Shown here: piece after piece, positions 5,959-12,965 of the stretch
Layout of the letters: each line of letters starts with the position of its first letter
How positions within the stretch are numbered: the stretch's first letter is position 1
Source of the DNA: Clostridia bacterium
Lineage (GTDB): Bacteria > Bacillota > Clostridia > Christensenellales > Borkfalkiaceae
Length of the DNA: 12,965 nucleotides
Assembly: GCA_900771345.1 (NCBI GenBank)
Contig: CAAGNQ010000018.1
Span: forward strand, 1 to 12,965
Reading direction: 5' to 3'
Translations under genes and position numbers: made by a program
Notes under the pieces: generated by a model
Seen by the model: the letters and a program-made list of their open reading frames with translations, nothing else
The model's database searches: none
Told to the model about the DNA's origin: nothing

Positions 5959-6876
5959 TTACCTCCCTTCAAACCAATTTGGGCTCTTCATAACGGTAAC
6001 AGTGCCGTCTGCATCAATTCTAGATGACGCACGTCTTGCTACCATACAGTTTGTACTCGTTGCGCATGCAATTCCTGCAATGTGAGTATATGCATATTCA
6101 ACGTTAACACCAAGAACAGAAGTTTGGCCTCCTGCTCCTAATATACCTATACCTAAACTGTTTAGTGCCTCGTATAAATCTTCTTCAATCTTTCTAAACA
6201 TTGGTTCAGGATGTTTTGAGCCAACAGTTCTTAAGCACGCTGCTTCTTTTGCTAAATTTGCAGCAACGTTAGCCGTGCCTCCGATACCGATACCTAAAAC
6301 TGATGGTGGGCAAACAGCGCCTGCACGAGTTGATGCGACGAAGCAATCAAGTATAAACTTTTCTATACCTTTAATTCCGTCTGCAAAGGCAACGATTTTA
6401 TGCCTTGTGCCACCAAAACATTCCGAGCCACCACCTTTAGCAACGTAGTTAACTTCGATTGAATCTCCCTCTACAAACTTATAAGTAAAATCAGGGATGT
6501 TCATACCGATATTATTACCAGGGTCAAATCCAGTTAAAGGATGCTTCATAGTTGCTCTTAAATAACCCTTATCCGTAGCCCTTGCAACTGCGCGTCTAGT
6601 TGCCTCTTCAAGAGCCATAAATCCACCCTGTAATTCACATTTGTTTCCTACTTTGAAATAAAATATTGGCCAGCCCGTATCAACGCATAAAGGGTTTTGC
6701 CTTACAGCTGATAGTTGCATACTGTCATAAGTTGCTTGAAGTCCTTTTTTTGCGTCTAAATTTGTTTCTTTATCAATTGCTTTTTCAAACGCTTCCTTTA
6801 CATCATCAGAAATGACCGTAGCACCTTTTTTAATCGTTTGAAATATAACCTCTTCATATAAATCTGTTTTAATCAT
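5959..6876 (-). CDS. Class I Fe-S hydro-lyase alpha subunit (fumarase/tartrate dehydratase type)
   Basis: The product is 305 aa, matching TtdA-type alpha subunits (about 300 aa). Three cysteines sit where the [4Fe-4S] ligands are expected: C64 in NPLCVDTG, C189 in AVCPPSVLG and C277 in STNCMVARR. Other family motifs are GFDPGNNIGMNIP (116-128) and GGGSECFGG (148-156). That last motif differs from both the tartrate dehydratase form (GGGCTLPG-like) and the fumarase form (GGGSEN-like) as I recall them. With the beta subunit it should form an oxygen-sensitive heteromeric hydratase; fumarate, tartrate, mesaconate/citramalate or another hydroxy acid are all possible. It lies 14 nt after the DUF4387 gene, with a GGAAGGAG-type ribosome binding site. 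Confidence 0.88.
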   Translation of the reverse strand: MIKTDLYEEVIFQTIKKGATVISDDVKEAFEKAIDKETNLDAKKGLQATYDSMQLSAVRQNPLCVDTGWPIFYFKVGNKCELQGGFMALEEATRRAVARATDKGYLRATMKHPLTGFDPGNNIGMNIPDFTYKFVEGDSIEVNYVAKGGGSECFGGTRHKIVAFADGIKGIEKFILDCFVASTRAGAVCPPSVLGIGIGGTANVAANLAKEAACLRTVGSKHPEPMFRKIEEDLYEALNSLGIGILGAGGQTSVLGVNVEYAYTHIAGIACATSTNCMVARRASSRIDADGTVTVMKSPNWFEGR

Positions 6877-6890
6877 TTAGTTTCTCCTTC

Positions 6891-7190
6891 CTAAATCAAT
6901 ATGTTTGCAAGTGGCATATGTTGTTGACAACCGTATATATCATTATCAAGCAAACTACCACTAATATTCTTTCTTGGGAACGTGATTTTTATGGAATTAA
7001 CAACTTCATATGCAATAATCTCTATTATGTTTTTATCTATTTGATATACATTTGAAACTTGTTCTTTCGTGAGATTTTGTCTGACATAATCATATTGTTC
7101 TTTACTAGAAAAAATCAAGTCAAAAGTAATAAATAATGGACCTGCATTTTTACTTCTTAAAATCTTTGTATATTCTATCAGTCTTTTCAT
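6891..7190 (-). CDS. DUF4387 family protein
   Basis: The product is 99 aa and matches the pattern of DUF4387: an N-terminal KILRSKNAGPLFITFDLIF stretch (9-27), a central YDYVRQNL segment, and a C-terminal SGSLLDNDIYGCQQHMPL (78-95). The family has no assigned function; it is typically found next to AtuA/DUF1446 proteins, as here. Its start overlaps the AtuA stop by one base (TAATG), with GGAG inside the AtuA end, so the two are translationally coupled. A stable complex with the AtuA-like protein, or service as its small subunit, is inferred from this pairing. Confidence 0.85.
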   Translation of the reverse strand: MKRLIEYTKILRSKNAGPLFITFDLIFSSKEQYDYVRQNLTKEQVSNVYQIDKNIIEIIAYEVVNSIKITFPRKNISGSLLDNDIYGCQQHMPLANILI

Positions 7191-8506
7191 TATCTAATCT
7201 CCTTTATTACCATTTTAGAGGTTTCAAGCAAATCATCAACCTCTACTAAATGGAATACTGAAAACTCATATACCTCTCCAACGTGAATATCTGATGGAGA
7301 GAATGGAAAGGCAAGATTTCCTGCCGAGGACTTTCTTCCCTCAAAGTCGGTATGGAGCATTCTGCTTCTTGCAAGTGAACAAATCGTGTCTGCAACGCCT
7401 TGCGTTTTACCAACTACGTCAATCACGACGTTTAATGAAGATTCTACTCCTCCACCAAGCTTAAAGTTTAGGTTATAATCACTTTCACAAATCGTGTTTT
7501 TAGTGTTTTCTTTAACGAAGCCTTTTACTGTAGATATAATTTTATCTATATTGTTTATCGTGTCAGTATCGTAAATATTTGCAATACAAATAGTTCGATA
7601 TCCTGAGCATTTAACTCCCTCTAATTTAAGAGTAGGTTTTTCTGCCTTGTGGAACACTGAATTTGTTACTCTAACAGTTCTGTCGTCAACCTGATAAAAC
7701 TTAGACCCAGTCAAGTCTGCAACACCATCAGGCTCATAAATCATATACGGATTAGTTTGTTCATAAAGAGTATGAGCAGCAACACGCTCAACGGTGCATT
7801 TTCTGATAGGGTTAGCAGGTCTTAACTCAAAATAATCATCATAAATATATGCTTGCATAACGTCTGCCGCTGCTACAGGTTCACTACACATTGCACCACA
7901 TTCCATAATCTTTGCCATATGGAAGGCCAAGCCCTCGTCATAACCTTCATAAATACATGGTCCTGCATAAATAGCAGTGTCGCACGCCCTACCACACAAG
8001 ATAACGTCAACTTTTGCTTCTAGCATTTTAATAATAGGAGCAATACCTATTTGGCTTACAATAGTGGTACTATTTTTAACGTTTTCTTCATTAAGAGTAA
8101 AGAAATCACTCATATTTTGAACTTTATTTTGGTTGATTTTTTTAATAACGTAATCTTGAGTAACGTCACTATAAACAATACCTAATTTAAATGATAAGCC
8201 TTTTTCCTTAGATATTTCATTAATAATATCCTCTACCCAATCAACGTGTTTTTTACTCCCAGCGCCACCAGCCGTTCCAATAATAAACGGCGCTTTATGT
8301 TCCAGTGCCTTAGGCAATGCCAATCCTAAGTCTCTTTTAACTGCATTTCTGTCAGTAAAAGACTTTCCACTTCCCAAATAATATGGGCCTGGGTCAGTAG
8401 AGCCGGCATCAACACCTAGGTAATCTACTTTTTCTGAAAAGGCAATATTTAGCGCCTCTTCGTTATAGCCATATCCAAGCAAACCACATAATGCAACTAT
8501 CTTCAT
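7190..8506 (-). CDS. AtuA/DUF1446 family protein
   Basis: The product is 438 aa, the first gene of a four-gene minus-strand operon. Family features include the N-terminal MKIVALCG strand, DAGSTDPGPYYLGSG (33-47), GTAGGAGS (77-84), CGRACDTAIYAG (171-182) and MECGAMCSEP (201-210). The glycine-rich loops suggest a nucleotide- or CoA-binding fold, though the reaction is not established. AtuA is named from acyclic terpene utilisation in Pseudomonas, but homologues are widespread in clusters without terpene genes, and nothing else here suggests terpenes. The ATG is preceded by AGGAG (8512-8516) with 5-nt spacing. Expression probably starts from the -10 at 8531-8536 and is controlled by the divergent AraC regulator. 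Confidence 0.85.
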   Translation of the reverse strand: MKIVALCGLLGYGYNEEALNIAFSEKVDYLGVDAGSTDPGPYYLGSGKSFTDRNAVKRDLGLALPKALEHKAPFIIGTAGGAGSKKHVDWVEDIINEISKEKGLSFKLGIVYSDVTQDYVIKKINQNKVQNMSDFFTLNEENVKNSTTIVSQIGIAPIIKMLEAKVDVILCGRACDTAIYAGPCIYEGYDEGLAFHMAKIMECGAMCSEPVAAADVMQAYIYDDYFELRPANPIRKCTVERVAAHTLYEQTNPYMIYEPDGVADLTGSKFYQVDDRTVRVTNSVFHKAEKPTLKLEGVKCSGYRTICIANIYDTDTINNIDKIISTVKGFVKENTKNTICESDYNLNFKLGGGVESSLNVVIDVVGKTQGVADTICSLARSRMLHTDFEGRKSSAGNLAFPFSPSDIHVGEVYEFSVFHLVEVDDLLETSKMVIKEIR

Positions 8507-8530
8507 AACTACTCCTGTTTTTTTTCTTTG

Positions 8531-8536
8531 ATTATA
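8531..8536 (-). promoter_or_regulatory. -10 box of the AtuA-hydratase operon
   Basis: A perfect TATAAT on the minus strand gives a start at about 8524 and an 18-nt leader containing AGGAG. The -35 position (about 8554-8559, ACATTT) is poor and abuts the proximal direct repeat. That is the expected layout of an AraC-activated promoter. Confidence 0.7.
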
Positions 8537-8558
8537 ACATTATTTAATTAAAAAAATG

Positions 8559-8596
8559 TTGCATTTTTGCTAAATAATATTGCATTTTTGCTAAAT
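8559..8596. promoter_or_regulatory. AraC-type operator: two 17-bp direct repeats
   Basis: TTGCATTTTTGCTAAAT occurs at 8559-8575 and again, identical, at 8580-8596, a 21-bp period equal to two helical turns. This is the classic spacing of AraC-family half-sites. The proximal copy borders the -35 of the minus-strand operon, consistent with activation. The distal copy fills the space between -35 and -10 of the regulator's own promoter, consistent with autorepression. Confidence 0.8.
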
Positions 8597-8601
8597 TGTG
8601 T

Positions 8602-8613
8602 TATAATATATTT
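8602..8613 (+). promoter_or_regulatory. -10 box giving a leaderless araC-type mRNA
   Basis: TATAAT (8602-8607) ends 6 nt before the ATG at 8614, so transcription should begin at or within a base or two of the start codon. No Shine-Dalgarno sequence precedes this ATG. A partial -35 (TTGCAT, 8580-8585, 16-bp spacing) overlaps the second operator repeat. Confidence 0.7.
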
Positions 8614-9474
8614 ATGAACATTAAAAATTTTATTTTATCATACTATAATAACGCTACGGAGGGGCTTCATATTCAAAAAGTCACGAATACTGATGAAGCG
8701 CAGCACCCTCATACTCACGAATATTTTCAGATTTATTACTTGCTTAAAGGTTGCGTCACTCACTATATAGAAGACGTTTCCTCTATTCTATATTGTGGAG
8801 ACAGCGTTATCATTCCTCCAAACGTGGAGCACCATATAAAAATAACAGAAGACGTTGAGTTTTTTTCGTTTTCATTTATGCCGAACGTTTTAGATGAAAA
8901 CAGCAAGACTAATAAAATTGCGATAAATTTTTTGCATCAACTTTTAACGTTAAATAAAAAACTTGTGCACACAAAAATAGTCTTACCTGATAACGAAAAT
9001 ATCCTTCTCAAGACAATTTTTGAAAGCATATATAAGGAATTTCATTCTAAAACATTAGGCGCAGATGAGATTATTAGAGCAAATACTACTACAATGTTGA
9101 CAATGTTTGCACGAGCATATTTTAATATAACGCCCGATAGCATTCAAACAAAATTTGACAATATAAATCAATTTATACTGTTTTGTATACAGTATATTGA
9201 TAATAATTTTACTGAAAATCTATCTATAACGGAAATGGCAAAGCGTGCCGCAATGTGCAAGAGCAGTTTTTGCAATGCATTCACGCAAATTACTGGGCAA
9301 TCATTTAAAAAATACCTTAATACAAAACGAATTGAATATGCTGAAAAACTTATTAAAAAAGGATATAAAATAACTGCGATATATGCAATGTGTGGATTTG
9401 AGGATTATAGTACTTTTGTTAGAAATTTCAAAAAGAATACAGGCGTATCCCCTTCCCAATATATTAAAAAATAG
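8614..9474 (+). CDS. AraC family transcriptional regulator
   Basis: The product is 286 aa. The N-terminal cupin sensor includes HPHTHEYFQIYYLLKG (31-46) and GDSVIIPPNVEHH (62-74). The C-terminal double helix-turn-helix runs from SITEMAKRAAMCKSSFCNAF through GFEDYSTFVRNFKKNTGVSP to the end. ATG8614 is preferred to the in-frame TTG at 8596, because that TTG lies upstream of the -10 box and inside the operator repeat. The cupin probably binds a small sugar or hydroxy acid. The divergent AtuA operon and the two 17-bp half-sites mark it as the local regulator, and a degenerate third half-site suggests it also controls the hydrolase gene downstream. The upstream layout suggests a leaderless mRNA. 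Confidence 0.93.
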   Translation: MNIKNFILSYYNNATEGLHIQKVTNTDEAQHPHTHEYFQIYYLLKGCVTHYIEDVSSILYCGDSVIIPPNVEHHIKITEDVEFFSFSFMPNVLDENSKTNKIAINFLHQLLTLNKKLVHTKIVLPDNENILLKTIFESIYKEFHSKTLGADEIIRANTTTMLTMFARAYFNITPDSIQTKFDNINQFILFCIQYIDNNFTENLSITEMAKRAAMCKSSFCNAFTQITGQSFKKYLNTKRIEYAEKLIKKGYKITAIYAMCGFEDYSTFVRNFKKNTGVSPSQYIKK

Positions 9475-9491
9475 ATTCGGATAAAATGCAA
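9475..9491 (-). promoter_or_regulatory. Degenerate third AraC half-site
   Basis: Read on the minus strand this 17-mer matches the operator repeat at 13 of 17 positions, including all of TTGCATTTT and the closing AAT. It sits just upstream of the -35 position that would serve the TATAAT at 9514-9519 in front of the hydrolase gene. Only one convincing half-site is seen here. Confidence 0.45.
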
Positions 9492-9513
9492 TATTTATGT
9501 AGCAATAATTTTA

Positions 9514-9540
9514 TATAATCAATAATAATTATGATATAAT
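9514..9540 (+). promoter_or_regulatory. Candidate -10 boxes of the hydrolase gene
   Basis: Two TATAAT hexamers occur, at 9514-9519 and 9535-9540. Neither has a good -35 at 16-18 bp, so the promoter probably needs an activator. The first is better placed relative to the half-site at 9475-9491. Confidence 0.45.
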
Positions 9541-9567
9541 AATAAAAAAATACTATGGAGAGTTTTT

Positions 9568-10905
9568 ATGAATAAACAGTTTTACGTTGGTTGTGGAAAA
9601 GAAATAATAACCCCACCATTAAATACTTTATTATATGGATATTCAGATAAAAGGCCAGCCTCAAGCGTTCTTGACGATTTGACGGTTAATGCAATTGCCT
9701 TTAAGCAAGCTGATATAAACGGTATTATGATTAGTGCCGATATTTGTAGTATTACAAAAGAAACGGTTGAGAAAATTAGAGAGACTATTTTTAAGGAAAC
9801 AGGCGTTCCTAAAGATAATATTTCCTTCTCTTGCACTCATACCCACTCTGGTCCTGCAATAAAGGGCTCTGGTGGTTGGGGCGTTCCTAATATGGAATAT
9901 ATTGACAATATATTAATCCCTCAAACTGTAAAAAGCGCAAAAAAGGCAGTAAGTACGCTTACCCCTGCCCAAATGGGTGTATCTAAGGTTAATAGTTTGG
10001 TTGGAATTAATAGGCGCGAATATAGGCTTGACGGAACGATTAAGTTAGGTCAAAATCCATCTGGCGTACAAGACAACGTTATGACCGTTATTTCATTTAG
10101 GTCGTTAACGGGCGAAAATATCGTTAATATGATTCATTATAGTTGTCACGGCACGTCAGCAGGCAGAACGACGGATATTACTCGTGACTGGCCAGGATTT
10201 ATGGTAGACGAGCTTCAAGAGATTTCGGGCGCTCAAAGTGTGTTTTTTAACGGCTCAGAGGGTGACGTTGGACCAAGACTTTCAAATAACGAAACAACTG
10301 GGGATACATTCGATAAAAATGAAAGGCCGATCGCATCAACTAACAAATATATCAAAGAAATTGGTAGTTTAGCAGCGATTGATGCAGTAAGAGCATTTAG
10401 GGATATAAAAGAATACAGAGACGTAGATTTTAATATTATTAAAGGCGAGATAGCCCTTCCCTACAAACCTATCCCTACTCTTGAGGAGGCACAAGAAAAG
10501 TTAGAAAAACTTGGCGCACCAGAGAACTTGTTTGAGGTTGAAAAAAGAGAGTATCAAGCGCTACAAGACACAATTAAACTACACAAAGCGAACTTTAAGT
10601 TTGAAAAGGAAATGAAGTTTAATCAGGTAATGTTTGCGTTTAACTCAACCATCTTCGTTCCATTTCCATTTGAAGTTTTTTCTCAAATTGCGTTAAGACT
10701 TAGAAAATTCAGTCCTTATGAAAACACTTTGTGCTTATGCAATACCAACGACTCTCTCTTCTATTTGCCATCGCAAGAAGAAATTGCAAGAGGTGGTTAT
10801 GAAATCGAAGTTTTCTTATATGCTAACGTAAATAAGCTTAAAAACAATACAGACGATACGATAATTTTAGAAAATCTTCGCCTAATGAACGAATATAATA
10901 AATAA
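9568..10905 (+). CDS. Neutral/alkaline ceramidase-like metal hydrolase
   Basis: The product is 445 aa. It matches the N-terminal catalytic domain of neutral/alkaline non-lysosomal ceramidases: VGCGKEIITPP (7-17), the zinc-type CTHTHSGP (89-96, H91 and H93), HYSCHGT (190-196, H190 and H194) and NGSEGDVGPR (228-237). True ceramidases are longer (about 650-780 aa), secreted, and carry an Ig-like C-terminal domain. This one has no signal peptide and stops after the catalytic part, so an intracellular amide or ester hydrolase with a different substrate is more likely. The start is supported by GGAGAG (9557-9562). It follows the AraC gene by 93 nt and may share its regulation. Confidence 0.82.
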   Translation: MNKQFYVGCGKEIITPPLNTLLYGYSDKRPASSVLDDLTVNAIAFKQADINGIMISADICSITKETVEKIRETIFKETGVPKDNISFSCTHTHSGPAIKGSGGWGVPNMEYIDNILIPQTVKSAKKAVSTLTPAQMGVSKVNSLVGINRREYRLDGTIKLGQNPSGVQDNVMTVISFRSLTGENIVNMIHYSCHGTSAGRTTDITRDWPGFMVDELQEISGAQSVFFNGSEGDVGPRLSNNETTGDTFDKNERPIASTNKYIKEIGSLAAIDAVRAFRDIKEYRDVDFNIIKGEIALPYKPIPTLEEAQEKLEKLGAPENLFEVEKREYQALQDTIKLHKANFKFEKEMKFNQVMFAFNSTIFVPFPFEVFSQIALRLRKFSPYENTLCLCNTNDSLFYLPSQEEIARGGYEIEVFLYANVNKLKNNTDDTIILENLRLMNEYNK

Positions 10906-10921
10906 AAAAATCATAAATACA

Positions 10922-10958
10922 AAAAAGCACTAAAAGAAATATTCTTTTAGTGCTTTTT
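10922..10958. terminator. Bidirectional intrinsic terminator
   Basis: AGCACTAAAAGAA (10926-10938) pairs with TTCTTTTAGTGCT (10942-10954) around a 3-nt loop. An A run precedes it and a T run follows, so it can terminate both the plus-strand hydrolase gene and the convergent minus-strand isomerase operon. Confidence 0.92.
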
Positions 10959-10998
10959 ATTAGGCTTAAATAAATTATATCATATAACCCAGCAAGAA

Positions 10999-11679
10999 TT
11001 AAAGTGTAGAATATTCATTGCAAAGTAAATGAAGTGGTTTTTCATCCTCTTCAATTTCAGGGAAACGACCTGCTTTGTCATAAAAACAGTTATCATTAGC
11101 GTCATCATTGCACATTGATACTTCTCTAACGATAACAGTGCCCTTTCCTTCTTCTCCCCAGAACCTATGGAACAAGCCCGGAGTTAAAGTAACGCTATCA
11201 CCTGGCTCTAATCTTAATTCATAACCTGCAGGGAAGGTATGAACAACCCCGTCCACAGATACTTTAACGTCTGTTGAGTCGAGTTGATTATCTTTTGTTG
11301 AATTATAGAGTTTGATAATCAAATTACCCCCACCAACGTTGATTATGTCTTCCATTTTAGACCAGTGGTAATGCATTGGTGTAATTTGATTTTCTCTAAC
11401 AACCATAAGTTTTTCTGCATATGGCTTTGGATACTTTTCTTTGTTTAATTGATTTCCATTTCTAAGTGTTATTAAAAACAACCCTATTTTATTAAAATCA
11501 CCACTTCCAAAGTCTGTAATATCCCAACCTAGCATGTTTTCTTTAATTTCGTTTACTTCGTCACCTTTTTTTAGCCACTCTTGTGGAGTCCAGTGAACGA
11601 ACGCAGGAAGTTTAATTTTATATTCATCAAACAACTTTAACGCGTCACGCATTACTGAATTAATTTCTGAACGTTTCAT
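10999..11679 (-). CDS. D-lyxose isomerase (cupin sugar isomerase)
   Basis: The product is 226 aa, the length of the E. coli O157-type D-lyxose isomerases, and matches them throughout: MKRSEIN at the start, LGWDITDFG (50-58), TLRNG, PYAEKLMVVRENQITPMHYHW, EDIINVGGGNLI, LTPGLFHRFW and LCNEY at the end. The expected metal ligands are present: H103 and H105 (MHYH), E110, and H171 (GLFH). It should interconvert D-lyxose and D-xylulose in the cytoplasm, and may act on D-mannose/D-fructose. It lies 14 nt downstream of an isomerase-family gene, with AAGGAG (11688-11693) as ribosome binding site. It ends against the bidirectional terminator. Confidence 0.95.
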   Translation of the reverse strand: MKRSEINSVMRDALKLFDEYKIKLPAFVHWTPQEWLKKGDEVNEIKENMLGWDITDFGSGDFNKIGLFLITLRNGNQLNKEKYPKPYAEKLMVVRENQITPMHYHWSKMEDIINVGGGNLIIKLYNSTKDNQLDSTDVKVSVDGVVHTFPAGYELRLEPGDSVTLTPGLFHRFWGEEGKGTVIVREVSMCNDDANDNCFYDKAGRFPEIEEDEKPLHLLCNEYSTL

Positions 11680-11693
11680 TTTATATCTCCTTA

Positions 11694-12965
11694 TTAAATC
11701 TCATAATAACAAATGTTATTAATATTACAAAAATACTTTAAGACCTCACTGTAATCCCCGTATGCCACCATCCAGTGATGACCTATTCCATTTTTCATAA
11801 TCTCTTTGTTTATTTCAGAAACAGGTTTTTCGAACTTGATTTTTACTGGGTTACCAGGGAATTCCATTCCACAAGGTATTGCGTCACCTACCATAAATGA
11901 TAGTCTAAATTCTTCCCCGTGCCCACAAATATTTACGGCTGTAACTTTTCCTGGCTTAACCAAAAATTTGGTGCATACCCCTGTTTCCATCAGTCTTACA
12001 GGCGCTAGGTCTATTTCGCCCTCAGCGATAGAAAAACCTGAAGAGCCACAATGAGCAAATAAAATTGTATTTTCTTTATCGTCTAAATATAATAGGTCTG
12101 TGTTGTTGATAGGTTTATTACTTAAATCATAAAGCATTTTCATAGTTAGCGCATTAGTAACGTCACCTTCGCAAGAGCCAACAACTCCTTCTTCAGATAA
12201 AAGTGAATATCCAAGGCAAATTTTGCCCATATACGTTGTGTAACACTTTACTGAAAGTGCCTGCAACTCATATTCATTCGCAAGGTTTTTCATCGCCTTA
12301 TAGAATTTTATTGACTCAAGCATAGATTCTTTTTTGCAAGTCATTTTGCATTTAGACAAAATATCCTTCTTTTGTTCAAGAAGTTCTTCTGCTTGCTTAT
12401 CAGAGATTTGATTAACCTTTTCAGTCATCTCTTTTTCGTCAATATTAACAACTCTTGCACCTAATTTCTGCTTTATAGAAAACTCGTCATACGCAATTTC
12501 GGTCATACCTTTTACTCTACCACCGATTGCACCAACTCTAGTTTGTGCCATAGAATTTTTTAATGCGTATGCAGTTAATATAGTTTTTGTTTGGTTTGCA
12601 CAATCTAAATCGTCAGCATCACCATAAACAAATTCGCACTTCTTCCCGATATCTCTAAATACTGCACCTATTTGATGTGCACAACAGAGTGAGCCTGTAT
12701 CAAACGCAGGATAAGCACGAAGAATAATAGGCAAATCCACGTATGACAACAAATCCAATAAATGATGGTCCTCACTCCAGGTTGCTATACATATCATCAA
12801 CGCGTCAACGTCTAATTGCTTAATTCTTTGAGCGGCAAGACGAACGGTATTAATGTCGTGCATAACAACTCCGACGTTCTCACAAACAACGTTGTCACCT
12901 TGCATAGTCTCAGCAGTTTTATTTAGTAATGGTAAAGCCTCGTCATATCCTACCTCAACAGGACA
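11694..12965 (-). CDS. L-fucose/L-arabinose isomerase family protein (5' partial)
   Basis: 423 codons are visible plus the stop. The frame stays open through the window edge (upstream residues CPVEVGYDEA...), so the Met at 12905 is internal and the true start lies outside. The N-terminal part has the fold pattern of the FucI/AraA family: GVVMHDINTVRLAAQRI, then DALMICIATWSEDHHLLDLL and LPIILRAYPAFDTG. Mid-protein is VGAIGGRVKGM. SCEGDVTNALTMKML holds the likely metal-binding Glu, and FAHCGSSGFS and GIGHHWMVAYGD supply late conserved residues including a candidate His ligand. It should interconvert an aldose and a ketose, but the exact sugar cannot be told. It is cotranscribed with the D-lyxose isomerase gene. 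Confidence 0.88.
   Translation of the reverse strand, partial: CPVEVGYDEALPLLNKTAETMQGDNVVCENVGVVMHDINTVRLAAQRIKQLDVDALMICIATWSEDHHLLDLLSYVDLPIILRAYPAFDTGSLCCAHQIGAVFRDIGKKCEFVYGDADDLDCANQTKTILTAYALKNSMAQTRVGAIGGRVKGMTEIAYDEFSIKQKLGARVVNIDEKEMTEKVNQISDKQAEELLEQKKDILSKCKMTCKKESMLESIKFYKAMKNLANEYELQALSVKCYTTYMGKICLGYSLLSEEGVVGSCEGDVTNALTMKMLYDLSNKPINNTDLLYLDDKENTILFAHCGSSGFSIAEGEIDLAPVRLMETGVCTKFLVKPGKVTAVNICGHGEEFRLSFMVGDAIPCGMEFPGNPVKIKFEKPVSEINKEIMKNGIGHHWMVAYGDYSEVLKYFCNINNICYYEI

Noticed and set aside
8596..8613. In-frame TTG start for the AraC gene
   Set aside because: It lies upstream of the -10 box and inside the operator repeat, so it could not be transcribed from that promoter.
12903..12905. 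Met at 12905 as the start of the isomerase gene
   Set aside because: The frame stays open with family-like residues up to the window edge and no ribosome binding site precedes this ATG, so the gene is 5' truncated by the window.

Overview
The window looks like an AT-rich chromosomal segment of a low-GC Gram-positive anaerobe, probably an uncultured gut-type member of the Clostridia. The reasons are strong AGGAGG-type ribosome binding sites, Firmicutes-style tRNAs with encoded CCA, many U-rich intrinsic terminators, oxygen-sensitive class I Fe-S hydratase subunits, and no sign of an outer-membrane system. This placement is inferred from sequence style; no marker gene fixes it.

Left part (1-1810). 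The window opens inside a tRNA cluster: a partial, damaged tRNA-Phe, then tRNA-Thr(TGT) and tRNA-Tyr(GTA) with a terminator. The last 21 nt of tRNA-Tyr recur exactly at 365-385, and the stretch between the copies can fold into four consecutive hairpins closed by a 9-bp helix; this looks like an attachment-site scar or a small structured element. A clear promoter (TTGTAA-17-TATAAT, 644-672) then fires at the base of a long hairpin RNA (about 679-840) followed by a terminator. This is either a 6S-like RNA or a regulatory leader for the next gene, a small acidic lipoprotein ending in five 11-residue Tyr/Trp/Asp repeats.

Middle part (1811-9474). A large cytoplasmic protein resembling six-hairpin (DUF4450-like) glycosidases stands alone on the minus strand. 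Upstream of it, a tightly packed minus-strand operon encodes an AtuA/DUF1446-family protein, a DUF4387 protein, and the alpha and beta subunits of a class I (fumarase/tartrate dehydratase-type) Fe-S hydro-lyase. A divergent AraC-family regulator lies across a 107-bp intergenic region that contains two perfect 17-bp direct repeats spaced 21 bp apart, the layout of AraC half-sites. The regulator's ATG lies 6 nt after its -10 box, so its mRNA is probably leaderless.

Right part (9475-12965). Next comes a neutral/alkaline ceramidase-like metal hydrolase gene, with a degenerate inverted copy of the AraC half-site in front of it. A bidirectional terminator separates it from a convergent minus-strand pair, a D-lyxose isomerase and an L-fucose/L-arabinose isomerase-family protein that runs off the window edge.

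Together the genes suggest a catabolic locus that takes a carbohydrate-derived or hydroxy-acid substrate through sugar isomerases and a hydration/dehydration step, under an AraC sensor. The AtuA-DUF4387-hydratase chemistry is unassigned and is the best candidate for undescribed biology here.
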